Source of the DNA: JACKAL01 sp964400355
GTDB taxonomy: Bacteria; Bdellovibrionota; Bdellovibrionia; Bdellovibrionales; JAGQZY01
Length of the DNA: 64,000 bases
Assembly: GCA_964400355.1 (NCBI GenBank)
Contig: CAYNTO010000002.1
Coordinates: 124,001 to 188,000, forward strand
Direction: 5' to 3'
Part shown: positions 17,826-26,821 of the stretch, in pieces
How positions within the stretch are numbered: position 1 is the first letter of the stretch
Layout of the letters: every line of letters begins with the position of its first letter
The notes under the pieces: model-generated
The model's database searches: none
Told to the model about the DNA's origin: nothing
The model's input: the letters and a program-made list of their open reading frames with translations, nothing else
Program-made: the position numbers and the translations under genes

Positions 17826-18515
17826 CTAGCGTTTTGGTTGCGTTAGCGCGCCACCGGGGCGCTCAATCATCATTATAAATTCGGCTTTGTCGGGAATTTG
17901 ATTTAGATCCAATCGACGCAATTGCGCTTCGAAAACTTTTTCCTCGGGAGCTGTGAGATCCAGACCCAGGAGCACACGGTAATCGCCCAAGGCATCTTTA
18001 AGGTCGGTGAGCAGTGCTTTGAGGCGATAGGGCGTGTCCATGAGGACTATGGGGCATGTGTGGCGCTTGAGAGCCTGGATGGCTTCACGACGGTGTTCTG
18101 TTTTTGCCGGCAAGAAACCACGAAAGTAGAATTCCTTAAGGGGAAGACCTGACAAACTTAGCAATACCATTAGCGATGATGCTCCTGGTGCCGAAGTGAT
18201 GGGGATGGAGTTTTTGCGGCACAAATCGATCAGGCGAGCGCCTGGGTCGCAGAAGACGGGTGTTCCACAATCAGACACCAACACGACCTTTTTCGTTTTG
18301 CACAACTCCAACAGCGGCCTGAGGTCTTCATCGGAAGTGTGCTCATTGAGATATTCGATGAGGTCGGGACGGGGTATATCCAAACTTTTGAGCAATGCGA
18401 AAAGAGGTTTGCGCTCCTCACCAATGAGAGCTTCGGCCTCGCGCAACGCACGAATGGCTCGCAAAGTGATGTCTTCTGGGTGACCAATAGGTGTCGCGAC
18501 AACTTGTAGACTCAA
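17826..18515 (-). CDS. rsmI: 16S rRNA (cytidine-1402-2'-O)-methyltransferase RsmI
   Basis: The family start is close to 'LxVVATPIGN..DITLRA', and here TTG 18515-18513 gives (M)SLQVVATPIGHPEDITLRAI with a GAGG site 7 bases upstream; 229 residues. RsmI methylates the ribose of C1402 in the ribosomal P site using SAM. SAM/substrate motifs: ATPIG, ERKPLF (usual position of EDTR, altered), VLVSDCGTPVFCDPG, TSAPGASSLMVLLSLSGLP, FYFRGFLPAK. The typical EDTRxT is replaced by EERKPL and the protein is shorter than the usual ~280 residues, missing part of the C-terminal region, so it is a compact variant. Confidence 0.85.
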   Translation of the reverse strand: MSLQVVATPIGHPEDITLRAIRALREAEALIGEERKPLFALLKSLDIPRPDLIEYLNEHTSDEDLRPLLELCKTKKVVLVSDCGTPVFCDPGARLIDLCRKNSIPITSAPGASSLMVLLSLSGLPLKEFYFRGFLPAKTEHRREAIQALKRHTCPIVLMDTPYRLKALLTDLKDALGDYRVLLGLDLTAPEEKVFEAQLRRLDLNQIPDKAEFIMMIERPGGALTQPKR

Positions 18516-18558
18516 GAAAGACCTCGCTTTTAATTTTGCATATAACCAGAATCCACCT

Positions 18559-18599
18559 TTTTTGACACGGAAATTTAGAGGGATTTCCCGTGTCAAAAA
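18559..18599. promoter_or_regulatory. large inverted repeat in the divergent rsmI / NUDIX promoter region
   Basis: TTTTTGACACGG-AAAT (18559-18574) mirrors ATTTCCCGTGTCAAAAA (18583-18599) with a single extra base, leaving an 8-base centre. Each arm contains TTGACA, the sigma-70 -35 consensus, reading outward toward the opposite gene. It could be an operator or overlapping divergent promoters; clear -10 boxes were not found at 17 bp. Confidence 0.55.
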
Positions 18600-18642
18600 T
18601 ACAAAGCTTTGCTTAAATGAATCTGCCAACCAAGGGGTCCAG

Positions 18643-19209
18643 ATGAAGTGGAAAACAATGTCTACCGAAGAAGTGTTAAGGGTGTCGTTTATTTCCATCG
18701 ACAAAGAGGTGTGCGAGCTGCCAGATGGTCGCAAAATGCCAGGATATTATATTTTGCGCTTTCCCGATTGGGTCAATGTGGTCGCTATCGACAAAAGTGG
18801 TCAGTTCATCATGATCAAGCAGTACCGCCATGCCACCAAAGACATTCACTGGGAAATTCCAGGTGGTGGAACTCATCGAAATGAAGATCCGTTGATTTCG
18901 GCTATGCGGGAGCTGCGCGAAGAGACAGGTTATACGACATCCCCTGATAAAGTGCGCCACATTGCTAGCAGTTACCCGAACCCTGCAACACAAGACAATC
19001 AGGTGCATACCTATCTGGCCATTGATTGTGAACGAGTGGGTGAGCAGCAGTTGGATCCTTTTGAAGACGTGGAAGTGCTGCTCATGGATCGTAGCGAAGT
19101 AGAAGAAATGCTTCATTCCGGAAGAATCAATCACACGATTGTGGTTGCAGCGCTTTACCAAACGTTGCGACATTTGCCGGCTAGAGAAAGCGCTAACGCG
19201 ATTTCTTGA
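18643..19209 (+). CDS. NUDIX hydrolase, ADP-ribose pyrophosphatase-like
   Basis: ATG 18643 after an AAGGGG site gives 188 residues. The Nudix box is complete: GGGTHRNEDPLISAMRELRE followed by ETGY, with the metal-binding REx2EE glutamates. The region before it (VNVVAIDKSGQFIMIKQYRH) is the beta-strand/RQYR pattern typical of ADP-ribose pyrophosphatases and NudE/NudF-type enzymes, which cleave nucleoside diphosphate sugars in the cytoplasm. Substrate cannot be fixed from the sequence. Its 3' end overlaps the convergent HAD gene by 17 bp. Confidence 0.85.
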   Translation: MKWKTMSTEEVLRVSFISIDKEVCELPDGRKMPGYYILRFPDWVNVVAIDKSGQFIMIKQYRHATKDIHWEIPGGGTHRNEDPLISAMRELREETGYTTSPDKVRHIASSYPNPATQDNQVHTYLAIDCERVGEQQLDPFEDVEVLLMDRSEVEEMLHSGRINHTIVVAALYQTLRHLPARESANAIS

Positions 19210-19909
19210 TGAGCGCGTTGAGTTCACTAAAATTTTTGATCTTTAGTGCGCTTGCAGGTGCTGTGACGTTGGGAGAGTGGCATGTATCAACAAACACCAG
19301 GTGAACATTGGGATATAGTTTGTCGATCAAGTTGAGAACGCGAGGTTCGTTGTCGATAAAGACCACTTCGTCGTGGCCTTTAATAATGTCTTTAAGAATA
19401 TCCCCTTTATAGCCCTCGTCGACGTGGGTGTGATCGGGCTTCATGTGCAGTATCTTATCGGTAATTGGAAATCCCAAATTGTTCATCACGTGCAGCGTGC
19501 CTGGTCGCATGAGATTTGACGGGCGACCGGTGAGATAGACAAAGGGGAGTTGGCGTTCATCCAACAATTTTACAAATTCCAACGCACCTTCGTGCGGAAT
19601 ATCATAATGCAAAAAATCGTTCGAGAAAAAGTGCTCTTTCCAATAGGCATGAAGGTGGGCCTCGTCCTCTTTGCCAATATTTGGGAGGATGCGTTTGAGT
19701 GCTGCGAAGTAGCCGTACTCCATGGGCAGACACTCGGTTTTGGCCAGCACTTCCGACATCTCGGGATTTTTATGTAAAAGGGATTGCGCGAAATGTCGAA
19801 GAATGGCTTCATTGCGCTTGTGAGTCAAAACTAGGCTGGAGTCAATATCGAGCACGAAGAGCGTCTTGGGGTGTGCCTTGGAAACCAGCTCTGTTAAGTT
19901 TTGGACCAT
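19193..19909 (-). CDS. HAD-superfamily phosphatase (uncharacterised)
   Basis: ATG 19909 gives 238 residues. HAD motif I is LFVLDIDSSLVLTHKRN (Asp nucleophile in DxDxS), motif II Thr is in FVYLTGRPS, the lysine may be within MKPDHTHVDEGYKGD, and motif IV is VVFIDNEPRVL. A helical cap domain (residues about 25-95) sits between motifs I and II. The arrangement recalls acid-phosphatase/5'-nucleotidase-like HADs but no specific family was recognised. It ends inside the NUDIX gene on the opposite strand (17-bp overlap). Confidence 0.65.
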   Translation of the reverse strand: MVQNLTELVSKAHPKTLFVLDIDSSLVLTHKRNEAILRHFAQSLLHKNPEMSEVLAKTECLPMEYGYFAALKRILPNIGKEDEAHLHAYWKEHFFSNDFLHYDIPHEGALEFVKLLDERQLPFVYLTGRPSNLMRPGTLHVMNNLGFPITDKILHMKPDHTHVDEGYKGDILKDIIKGHDEVVFIDNEPRVLNLIDKLYPNVHLVFVDTCHSPNVTAPASALKIKNFSELNALIKKSR

Positions 19910-19977
19910 ACACAAACACTAGTTGATGTGAGGCCTTATTGCAAATATAACTCCTGTTCGTCGCATGAGGGGGAACC

Positions 19978-21486
19978 GTGGATTTAATGATTGTTGCTGG
20001 GGTTTTATCATTTGTTGTGTTGCTCTACTTCAACAATAACCCACTGAAGCACTCGAAAAAATTTATGTTTCGTCGCTTTATGAACTGGTTTCCGCTAGGC
20101 ATGACCTACGCCTTTCTTTACATGGCCCGCTACAATCTGAATGTGGCCAAAAACGCCATGGGCGAAATGATGACCAAGGCAGATTTTGGAATTATTTTCG
20201 GTATAGGCACGACAATTTATGGACTTTCGTTTTTGCTCAATGGCCCGATGGTGGATCGCATTGGTGGTAAAAAGGGAATCATCATTGCAGCACTGGGCGC
20301 AGCGGTGACAAACATCATGATGGGGGTGGCCACCTACGCCTACATCAAAGGCGGTGTGCAGTTCAATCTGGTGGTGGTGTTCTCGGCGCTTTATGCGCTC
20401 AATATGTATTTTCAAAGTTATGGTGCCGTTTCGATCATCAAAGTAAAGGCGTACTGGTTTCACGTGCGCGAGCGCGGCGGGTTCGGTGCAATTTTTGGAA
20501 CACTTCTCTCGTTCGGAGCTTATTTTGCCTACGACTGGGGCGAAGCAATTGTAAATGCAACGAAGAGGCAACCAGAGAACGCCGGTGCTTTAACGAACGT
20601 TCTGAGATCCATCTTTGCCATCGACACCGAGGTCACCGACGCCACTTGGTTTGTATTTTTTATTCCCGCATTCATCATGGTAGTTTGGGCGCTTATCGAT
20701 ATGGTCATTCTTAAGGACACGCCGGCGCAGGCAAATCTCGAGGATTTCGACACCCATGATGCATCCTCCGATGAAATGGACCGCGAGTTCACCATAAAAG
20801 ATTTGTTAAAGAAGGTGTTCACCAATCCATTAATTTTGACGTTCGCTTGTATTGAGTTCTGCAGTGGCGTTTTGCGAAATGCTATGCTCCAGTGGTACTT
20901 TATTTTTGCTCACGAAGTACCACAGCCAGGTGCAGAGTTTTTTAAGGATCACTGGGGAATGCTGTTAGCGCTCGGTGGTGTGGCCGGTGGTTTTATATCA
21001 GGTTATGGATCGGACTTCTTCTTTCAGTCGCGCCGCTCGCCGCCCGCAATGCTCCTCAATGTCCTGATGTTTGTTCTACTGGTAATCATGTCCTTTACGC
21101 TATTTTCCAGCCCATTCACCGTCGGTGTGTGCGTGATCGGCACCTGGATGGCGGTTATTGGTGTGCATTCTCTCATGTCGGGCACAGCCGCCGCCGATTT
21201 TGGTGGGCGCAAAGCAACGGCAACAGCCTCGGGCATTCTCGACGGCTTTGTGTACTTGGGCAGTGGTTTGCAGTCGGTGTGCCTGGGCTTCCTCGTCACG
21301 AAAGACTGGCAGTTTTGGCCTCTATTTATGCTTCCTTTTTCGGCCATTGCTGTAGCTCTTGCATGGCGCACATGGCACGCGCTCCCAGAGGCGACAAAAC
21401 GATATCTGGTTTCCATCGAAAAGCTCGAGGTGACGGTGGGCCGAAAAACTCGCCGCTTTTTTATTTTTCGCCGAGAACCGAAGTAG
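19978..21486 (+). CDS. major facilitator transporter, GlpT/UhpT-like organophosphate:phosphate antiporter
   Basis: 502 residues starting at GTG 19978 (a second in-frame ATG at 19987 is possible). About twelve membrane helices are visible. The region WFPLGMTYAFLYMARYNLNV matches the GlpT/UhpT signature around helix 1 (Y..RYNL), and FLLNGPMVDRIGGKKGI is the MFS loop 2-3 motif. GlpT-type carriers exchange glycerol-3-phosphate or sugar phosphates for phosphate. An acidic loop (NLEDFDTHDASSDEMDREF) separates the halves. The likely role is uptake of phosphorylated compounds, for instance from lysed cells, but the substrate is unknown. It ends 9 bp before the next gene. Confidence 0.8.
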   Translation: MDLMIVAGVLSFVVLLYFNNNPLKHSKKFMFRRFMNWFPLGMTYAFLYMARYNLNVAKNAMGEMMTKADFGIIFGIGTTIYGLSFLLNGPMVDRIGGKKGIIIAALGAAVTNIMMGVATYAYIKGGVQFNLVVVFSALYALNMYFQSYGAVSIIKVKAYWFHVRERGGFGAIFGTLLSFGAYFAYDWGEAIVNATKRQPENAGALTNVLRSIFAIDTEVTDATWFVFFIPAFIMVVWALIDMVILKDTPAQANLEDFDTHDASSDEMDREFTIKDLLKKVFTNPLILTFACIEFCSGVLRNAMLQWYFIFAHEVPQPGAEFFKDHWGMLLALGGVAGGFISGYGSDFFFQSRRSPPAMLLNVLMFVLLVIMSFTLFSSPFTVGVCVIGTWMAVIGVHSLMSGTAAADFGGRKATATASGILDGFVYLGSGLQSVCLGFLVTKDWQFWPLFMLPFSAIAVALAWRTWHALPEATKRYLVSIEKLEVTVGRKTRRFFIFRREPK

Positions 21487-21495
21487 TTCACCGTC

Positions 21496-22653
21496 GTGAT
21501 TTTTAAAAGCGCTCTGTTCCGCTTTACAATTGCCAGCCTGCTGCTGGCGTTCTTTCTCAGCAGCTACTACGCCGATAGCTTCTTTGTGCGCCGCTATCTG
21601 ATTCCGGCGTCATCATCCTCTGCCGGCGTGGTTTTTCACGATCGTCTGCGTTTTGATCCCAAGGGCACCTACGTGGTGGTCGACAACTATATGAGTCAAA
21701 ATCAGTGCGACGTCATGACCTGGGCAGGTCAATTTGTAAAGCGATTCCCAGGGAGCTATTGCAGCTTTCTCGACGACGGATCGTTTCTTTACTACACCGG
21801 CCGGGTGGAATTCTTTCTGCCCGATGGAACATCCGCGTGGAAGCGAAAGCTTCATTTGCATCACGATCTTTTCGTCGACCAGAAAAACCGCGAAATATTG
21901 GTTGTTAGCGATGATTCGACCGACAGCGGTGGCCGCAAACTGCGTTGGGACCGTATTCGCATTCTCAATTTTTTGGGTGAAGAAGTGTTCTCATGGGGTG
22001 TCGCCGAAAACCGCAAAAAACTGGAATTTCTCCTCGGCGTGCCCCTGGAGCTTGAACATAAACCTGAATTGAAAAACTGGCAGTGGACGCATTGGAACAG
22101 CGTGCAGCCTTTGCCGCCCAATTCCCTCGAGGCACAGGACACCCGCTTTCGCAGGGGAAATATTCTCGTCAATTGCTTCAAGACGAAAATGATGTTCATT
22201 ATCGATCGCGAAACGCGCAACATCGTATGGCACTTTAATGTTCCAGGTCATAATGGAGCTCATCATGCACGAATGAACTCGGTGGGTTTGATCTCTTATT
22301 TTAATAATGTCTTGGGCGTGAAAGGCTCAAAAAATTTGCATTCGGCTGTTGAGATTTTGGATCCAAGATCACAACAAGTGTTAGTTTCGCAGACCACCAC
22401 TCCCAGTACTGATTTTTTCTCACCCTATGGGGGGTCGTTGGAGCCTTTAGGCCCCGGAGACGTCTATCTGGTGACCAATAGCTTGGGTGCAAATGCATTC
22501 GTATTTCAAGTAGGCACAGAGGCGCGTATCTTGTGGCAGTGGCTTGCGCCCGCAGACAGCCGCGGAGCGCGGGAAAAGGTCTATCGTCTCACTCCAGCAT
22601 CGCAAAAAAACGTCGAAAATGTTTTGCGGTTCTCACAAAGTCTCTCGATATAG
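21496..22653 (+). CDS. arylsulfotransferase-like (ASST) beta-propeller protein
   Basis: 385 residues from GTG 21496. An N-terminal membrane anchor or signal (FRFTIASLLLAFFLSSYYAD) precedes a repeated beta-blade pattern: FDPKGTYVVVDNY, FLDDGSFLYY, LHHDLFVDQKNREILVVSDD, HWNSVQPLPPN, FIIDRETRNIVWHFNVPGHN and AHHARMNSVGLI. The 'W-NSV...DR-T..IVW...P..NG.HHA' pattern is that of the ASST family (PF05935/PF14269), where the catalytic His is in a similar block. Bacterial ASSTs move sulfate between phenols in the periplasm, but many homologues are uncharacterised. It lies 9 bp after the transporter gene, so they form an operon. Confidence 0.7.
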   Translation: MIFKSALFRFTIASLLLAFFLSSYYADSFFVRRYLIPASSSSAGVVFHDRLRFDPKGTYVVVDNYMSQNQCDVMTWAGQFVKRFPGSYCSFLDDGSFLYYTGRVEFFLPDGTSAWKRKLHLHHDLFVDQKNREILVVSDDSTDSGGRKLRWDRIRILNFLGEEVFSWGVAENRKKLEFLLGVPLELEHKPELKNWQWTHWNSVQPLPPNSLEAQDTRFRRGNILVNCFKTKMMFIIDRETRNIVWHFNVPGHNGAHHARMNSVGLISYFNNVLGVKGSKNLHSAVEILDPRSQQVLVSQTTTPSTDFFSPYGGSLEPLGPGDVYLVTNSLGANAFVFQVGTEARILWQWLAPADSRGAREKVYRLTPASQKNVENVLRFSQSLSI

Positions 22654-22654
22654 A

Positions 22655-22687
22655 CGCTCAACGTCACACATGTCATGAGCGATTTTT
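22655..22687 (+). terminator. possible intrinsic terminator after the ASST-like gene
   Basis: CGCTCA (22655-22660) pairs with TGAGCG (22676-22681) across a 15-nt loop and is followed by ATTTTTC. The stem is short, so the call is weak. It would separate the transporter operon from the nuo operon. Confidence 0.4.
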
Positions 22688-22841
22688 CAGCGAGATCCAG
22701 TTCTCATTTTTCCAGGTTGGAAATCCAGCAAAACTCTTCTAAAATTCTCAATGAACAGCAATTGAAAAACTCTTGATATATTTATGAATTAGCGCGAAAT
22801 TGTGCAGATAAATAAGTGAGTTTTAAAGAAAGAGGCAATTG

Positions 22842-23381
22842 ATGGCATTGCAGACCTCGACGACCAATGACATGAGCGATGTTTCCAAAAACTTCGCATT
22901 CACCACTCGCCTGGACGACATCGTTGCATGGGGACGCAAGAATGCCCTGTGGCCACTTCCTTACGGCACTGCTTGCTGTGGAATCGAACTGATGTCTGTG
23001 ATGGGTCCTAAATACGATCTCGCACGTTTCGGTGCTGAGGTTGTGCGTTTTTCTCCGCGCCAGGCAGATCTTCTTTTGGTCGCGGGAACAATCACAGAAA
23101 AAATGGGTCCGATATTGGTTCATATTTACGAACAAATGCTCGAGCCAAAATATGTGATCTCCATGGGCGCATGTGCAAGCTCCGGTGGATTTTATCGCGC
23201 TTATCACGTGATGCAGGGAATAGATAAAGTTGTTCCCGTGGACGTGTATGTGCCAGGGTGTCCACCGACGCCCGAGGCTGTGCTCGACGGCGTTATGTCT
23301 CTACAAAAATTAATTGCTGACCATCACCCACGACCGTGGAAAGACAATTGGGTAAATCCGTATGAAAAATCAAAATCTTGA
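22842..23381 (+). CDS. nuoB: NADH-quinone oxidoreductase subunit B (NuoB)
   Basis: 179 residues from ATG 22842. It carries cluster N2, the last iron-sulfur centre before quinone. The four ligand Cys are in GTACCGIE (two adjacent Cys), MGACASSGG and VPGCPP. The hallmark blocks YDLARFGAEVVRFSPRQADL and VAGTITEKMGPIL are intact. It opens a peripheral-arm operon without nuoA in front; the 188 bp upstream hold a weak hairpin and no other gene. It overlaps nuoCD by 20 bp. Confidence 0.95.
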   Translation: MALQTSTTNDMSDVSKNFAFTTRLDDIVAWGRKNALWPLPYGTACCGIELMSVMGPKYDLARFGAEVVRFSPRQADLLLVAGTITEKMGPILVHIYEQMLEPKYVISMGACASSGGFYRAYHVMQGIDKVVPVDVYVPGCPPTPEAVLDGVMSLQKLIADHHPRPWKDNWVNPYEKSKS

Positions 23382-25050
23382 AAATTATCGTGGTGCGCTT
23401 GCCGCACGCTTCCCCGAGGCCACGCGCTTTCAGTTTTCTGAAAGCTGTGGCGCCGTTATTTTGGAAGTTCCAAAAGAAACCGTACGCGATGTGCTGCGCT
23501 TTTTTCGCGATAAAAATTTGTTTAACTTTTTAATGAACATTACGGGTGTGGATTATCCCGATCGCGCCGAGCGTTTCGAGGTCAACTACGAGCTCTACAA
23601 CACCACCGATTTTTCGCGCTTGCGCGTAAAGACGCGCACATCGGAGAATCAACCTATTCCCACAGTCATTCCTGTTTGGAAAGGTGCTGATTGGTTTGAG
23701 CGCGAAGTCTACGACATGTTTGGCGTAAAGTTCGAGGGCCATCCCAACTTGCGCCGCATCCTGACCCATCATGAGTTTGTCGGACACCCGCTACGTAAAG
23801 ACTACGCGGCCGATCTCCAGCAGCCGTGCGCCACAGCCATGCCGATCCACTTCGATGCCAGCGTGGATGCGGATAAAGACAAGCCCGACAACTTGATTCC
23901 CCTGAATATTGGTCCGTCACATCCTGCCACCCACGGAACATTGCGTGTGATGGTGGAGTTGAACGGCGAAAAAATTCACCGTGCCGGTGTTGAGATCGGT
24001 TACCTCCATCGTTGTTTCGAAAAGATGGCGGAGACCCACCCTTACAATCAGGTCATTCCATACACCGATCGTTTGAACTACTGCTCGGCCCCCATGAACA
24101 ACGTGGGTTATTGTAAAGCTGTAGAACGATTGCTCGGCGTTGATATTCCGCCCAAAGCGCAAGCTATGCGAATGATCATTTCCGAATTGGCGCGCTTTAT
24201 TGATCACGTGGTGTGTATTGGCGCAAACGCTGTGGATTTGGGCGCCCTCACTGGGTTCTTTCAACTCTTCACCATGCGTGAGAAGGTGTACAACGTTTAC
24301 GAAAAACTGTGCGGCGCGCGTTTGACCGTGTCTATGACCCGCGTGGGTGGCATGGCTCAAGAGATGCCCCCAGGCTGGCTCGAAGACGTTCTTCAACTCT
24401 GTAAAGAATTGCGCGCGGGGGTTTCAGATATCGAAACTCTTCTCACAGAAAACAAAATTTGGATTCAACGCACGCAAAACGTCGGTGCCATTTCTGTAGA
24501 AGACGCTATTGCCTGGGGATTTACCGGTCCATGTGCGCGTGCCGCAGGTATAAATCTGGATCTGCGCAAAACGCAGCCCTACTATCTCTACGACCAAATG
24601 GACTTTGATGTTCCGGTGGGAACAACCGGTGACGTTTATGAGCGCTATCTGGTGCGCATCGAAGAGATGAAGCAATCGGTAAAGATCGTTGAGCAACTTT
24701 GTAAGAACATGCCGTCGGGTGATTTTACTATTCGCGATAAGAGCATTGTTCTTCCTGAGAAGAAAGATGTTTACGGAAACATCGAGGGCCTCATGAACCA
24801 CTTTATGCTCGTGATTAATGGGCTTCGTCCACCAGTGGGCGAGGTTTATGATTACACGGAAGCCGCCAATGGTGAGCTGGGTTTCCACTTGGTGAGTGAT
24901 GGTTCGGGTGTGCCGTACCGCTTAAAGGTGCGTCCACCATGTTTCGCCATTTATCAGTCGTTTCCCGAAGCCATCACTGGTGGTTTGGTTGCCGATGTGA
25001 TCTCTATTCTTGGAAGTATGAATCTTATTGCTGGTGAGCTGGACAGGTAG
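23362..25050 (+). CDS. nuoCD: fused NADH-quinone oxidoreductase subunit C/D (NuoCD)
   Basis: 562 residues in one frame. The NuoC part (about 1-165) has VWKGADWFEREVYDMFGVKF and the family end block GHPLRKDY. The NuoD part (about 175-562) has LNIGPSHPATHGTLRVMVEL, GYLHRCFEKMAE, YTDRLNYCSAPMNNVGY and the conserved C-terminal GELGFHLVSDGSG, ending GELDR. NuoD forms the quinone cavity with NuoB; the His of PSHPATHG is in place. The C-D fusion is known in Enterobacteria and several other lineages. It starts inside nuoB, so the subunits are translationally coupled. Confidence 0.95.
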   Translation: MKNQNLENYRGALAARFPEATRFQFSESCGAVILEVPKETVRDVLRFFRDKNLFNFLMNITGVDYPDRAERFEVNYELYNTTDFSRLRVKTRTSENQPIPTVIPVWKGADWFEREVYDMFGVKFEGHPNLRRILTHHEFVGHPLRKDYAADLQQPCATAMPIHFDASVDADKDKPDNLIPLNIGPSHPATHGTLRVMVELNGEKIHRAGVEIGYLHRCFEKMAETHPYNQVIPYTDRLNYCSAPMNNVGYCKAVERLLGVDIPPKAQAMRMIISELARFIDHVVCIGANAVDLGALTGFFQLFTMREKVYNVYEKLCGARLTVSMTRVGGMAQEMPPGWLEDVLQLCKELRAGVSDIETLLTENKIWIQRTQNVGAISVEDAIAWGFTGPCARAAGINLDLRKTQPYYLYDQMDFDVPVGTTGDVYERYLVRIEEMKQSVKIVEQLCKNMPSGDFTIRDKSIVLPEKKDVYGNIEGLMNHFMLVINGLRPPVGEVYDYTEAANGELGFHLVSDGSGVPYRLKVRPPCFAIYQSFPEAITGGLVADVISILGSMNLIAGELDR

Positions 25051-25055
25051 GAACT

Positions 25056-25529
25056 ATGTTTAAATTGTCTGCGGAAGGTGAAGCCTTCGTAAAAACAGAA
25101 CTCAAGCGCTACGAGACTAAAGAGTCGGCGATTATTCCCAGTCTTTATCGCGTGCAAAAAGAAAACGGCGGCTGGGTCAGTCCAGAATCTGTAGCTTATT
25201 TGAGCCAGATCATGGATATCCCCACGGCGCGTATCAACGAAGTTTTTCACTTCTACACAATGTTCAACAAAGAGCCAGTGGGTAAGTTCCATGTTCAGGT
25301 GTGCTGCAATGTGGCCTGTGCCATGGCCGGAACGCGCGAGATGATTGGCGAGTTCTGTAAAGACTACGGTGTGGACGAAAATGAAATGACCGATGACAAA
25401 AAATTCACTTTTACTCGAGTGGAGTGCCTTGGAGCTTGTGACAAAGCGCCGATGATGCAGGTGAATGAGACGTATCACGAGGGCTTAACTCTCGACAGTG
25501 CTAAAAAAATCTTGCGGGAGCTCAAATAA
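25056..25529 (+). CDS. nuoE: NADH-quinone oxidoreductase subunit E (NuoE)
   Basis: 157 residues, the usual NuoE length. It binds the N1a [2Fe-2S] cluster next to NuoF. The ligands are in VQVCCNVACAMAG and VECLGACDKAPMMQVN, matching the 24-kDa subunit pattern; an extra Cys sits next to the first ligand. The start is 5 bp after nuoCD and the stop shares one base with the nuoF start (TAATG). Confidence 0.93.
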   Translation: MFKLSAEGEAFVKTELKRYETKESAIIPSLYRVQKENGGWVSPESVAYLSQIMDIPTARINEVFHFYTMFNKEPVGKFHVQVCCNVACAMAGTREMIGEFCKDYGVDENEMTDDKKFTFTRVECLGACDKAPMMQVNETYHEGLTLDSAKKILRELK

Positions 25530-26821
25530 TGGCTGAAGTTAAAATTCTTTCCGAGCACTACAACGACGATAAGTTTATCGGTATCGACGGCTACATGGCT
25601 AAAAGCGGCTATGAAATGCTCAAAAAAGCACTCAAAATGCAGCCCAGCGAAATCATTGGTCTCGTTAAGGAATCCGGGCTTCGCGGTCGCGGTGGAGCTG
25701 GTTTTCCCACGGGCATGAAGTGGAGCTTTCTTCCGAACAATGGTGAGGACCGCTATCTGCTCTGCAATGCCGACGAAGGCGAACCCTGTACGTTTAAAGA
25801 TCGCATGATGATGGAGCGTGCTCCGCATCAGCTGATCGAGGGCATGATCATTTCTGCGTTCGCGATTGGTTCTAAGAAATCCTACATCTATATTCGTGGC
25901 GAGTACTTTTTTGCCGCTGAGGTTTTACGTAAGGCCATCAAAGAGGCTTACGATAAAGGCTTTCTCGGCAAAAACATCTTGGGTTCGGGTTTTGAACACG
26001 ATTTAGATGTATACTGTGGAGCGGGCGCTTACATCTGCGGCGAGGAGACAGGTATGATTTCCTCTCTGGAAGGCCTTAAGGGTCAGCCTAAACTCAAGCC
26101 ACCCTTTCCTGCTGTTAAAGGCTACTTGGGTAAGCCCACTATCGTGAACAATGTGGAAACATTGGCCTCGGTTATTTATATTCTTCGCGATGGAGTTAAA
26201 GAATATCGCAAGCACGGCACCGAAAAATCTCCGGGTACTAAGCTTTTTTCTGTCAGCGGCGATGTGATGAAACCTGGGAACTATGAGGTTCCACTCGGCT
26301 ACCCGTTGAAAGATCTGATCGAAAAAGAATGCGGCGGTTTAAAGCCAGGCCGTACACTCAAGGCGGTGATTCCCGGAGGGACATCGGCGCCAGTGCTGAA
26401 TGCCGAAGAGTCTTACAAGGCCACTTTGGATTATGAGTGCTTAGCCAACATGAAATCCATGTTGGGCTCGGGAGCGATCACCATTATCGATGATTCGCGT
26501 TGCATGGTCGATATGCTCGGAGTGATCACCCATTTTTATCATCACGAATCCTGCGGGCAGTGCACGCCGTGCCGCGAGGGCACAGGCTGGCTCAATAAAA
26601 TTGTCACTTCCATCCGCATGGGCAATGCCACACAAAAAGATATCGACACTCTCTGTAAGGTCGCTGACAACATGAAAGGTCGTACCATCTGTGCGCTTTC
26701 CGATGCAGCGGCTCTTCCGGTGCTGAGTTTTGTGCCCAAGTTCAGAGGCGAATTCGAATACTACATCCGCGAAGGTAAATCACAAGTACGAGGAATCAGC
26801 TATGCTCAAATGCACCATTAA
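25529..26821 (+). CDS. nuoF: NADH-quinone oxidoreductase subunit F (NuoF)
   Basis: 430 residues. It oxidises NADH through FMN and passes electrons to cluster N3. The Gly-rich FMN/NADH site is SGLRGRGGAGFPTGMKW, the acidic NADH-contact block is LLCNADEGEPCTFKDR, and the N3 [4Fe-4S] ligands are in SCGQCTPCREGTGW plus a later Cys in RTICALSDAAALP. The full length is normal. It overlaps nuoG by 20 bp. Confidence 0.95.
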   Translation: MAEVKILSEHYNDDKFIGIDGYMAKSGYEMLKKALKMQPSEIIGLVKESGLRGRGGAGFPTGMKWSFLPNNGEDRYLLCNADEGEPCTFKDRMMMERAPHQLIEGMIISAFAIGSKKSYIYIRGEYFFAAEVLRKAIKEAYDKGFLGKNILGSGFEHDLDVYCGAGAYICGEETGMISSLEGLKGQPKLKPPFPAVKGYLGKPTIVNNVETLASVIYILRDGVKEYRKHGTEKSPGTKLFSVSGDVMKPGNYEVPLGYPLKDLIEKECGGLKPGRTLKAVIPGGTSAPVLNAEESYKATLDYECLANMKSMLGSGAITIIDDSRCMVDMLGVITHFYHHESCGQCTPCREGTGWLNKIVTSIRMGNATQKDIDTLCKVADNMKGRTICALSDAAALPVLSFVPKFRGEFEYYIREGKSQVRGISYAQMHH

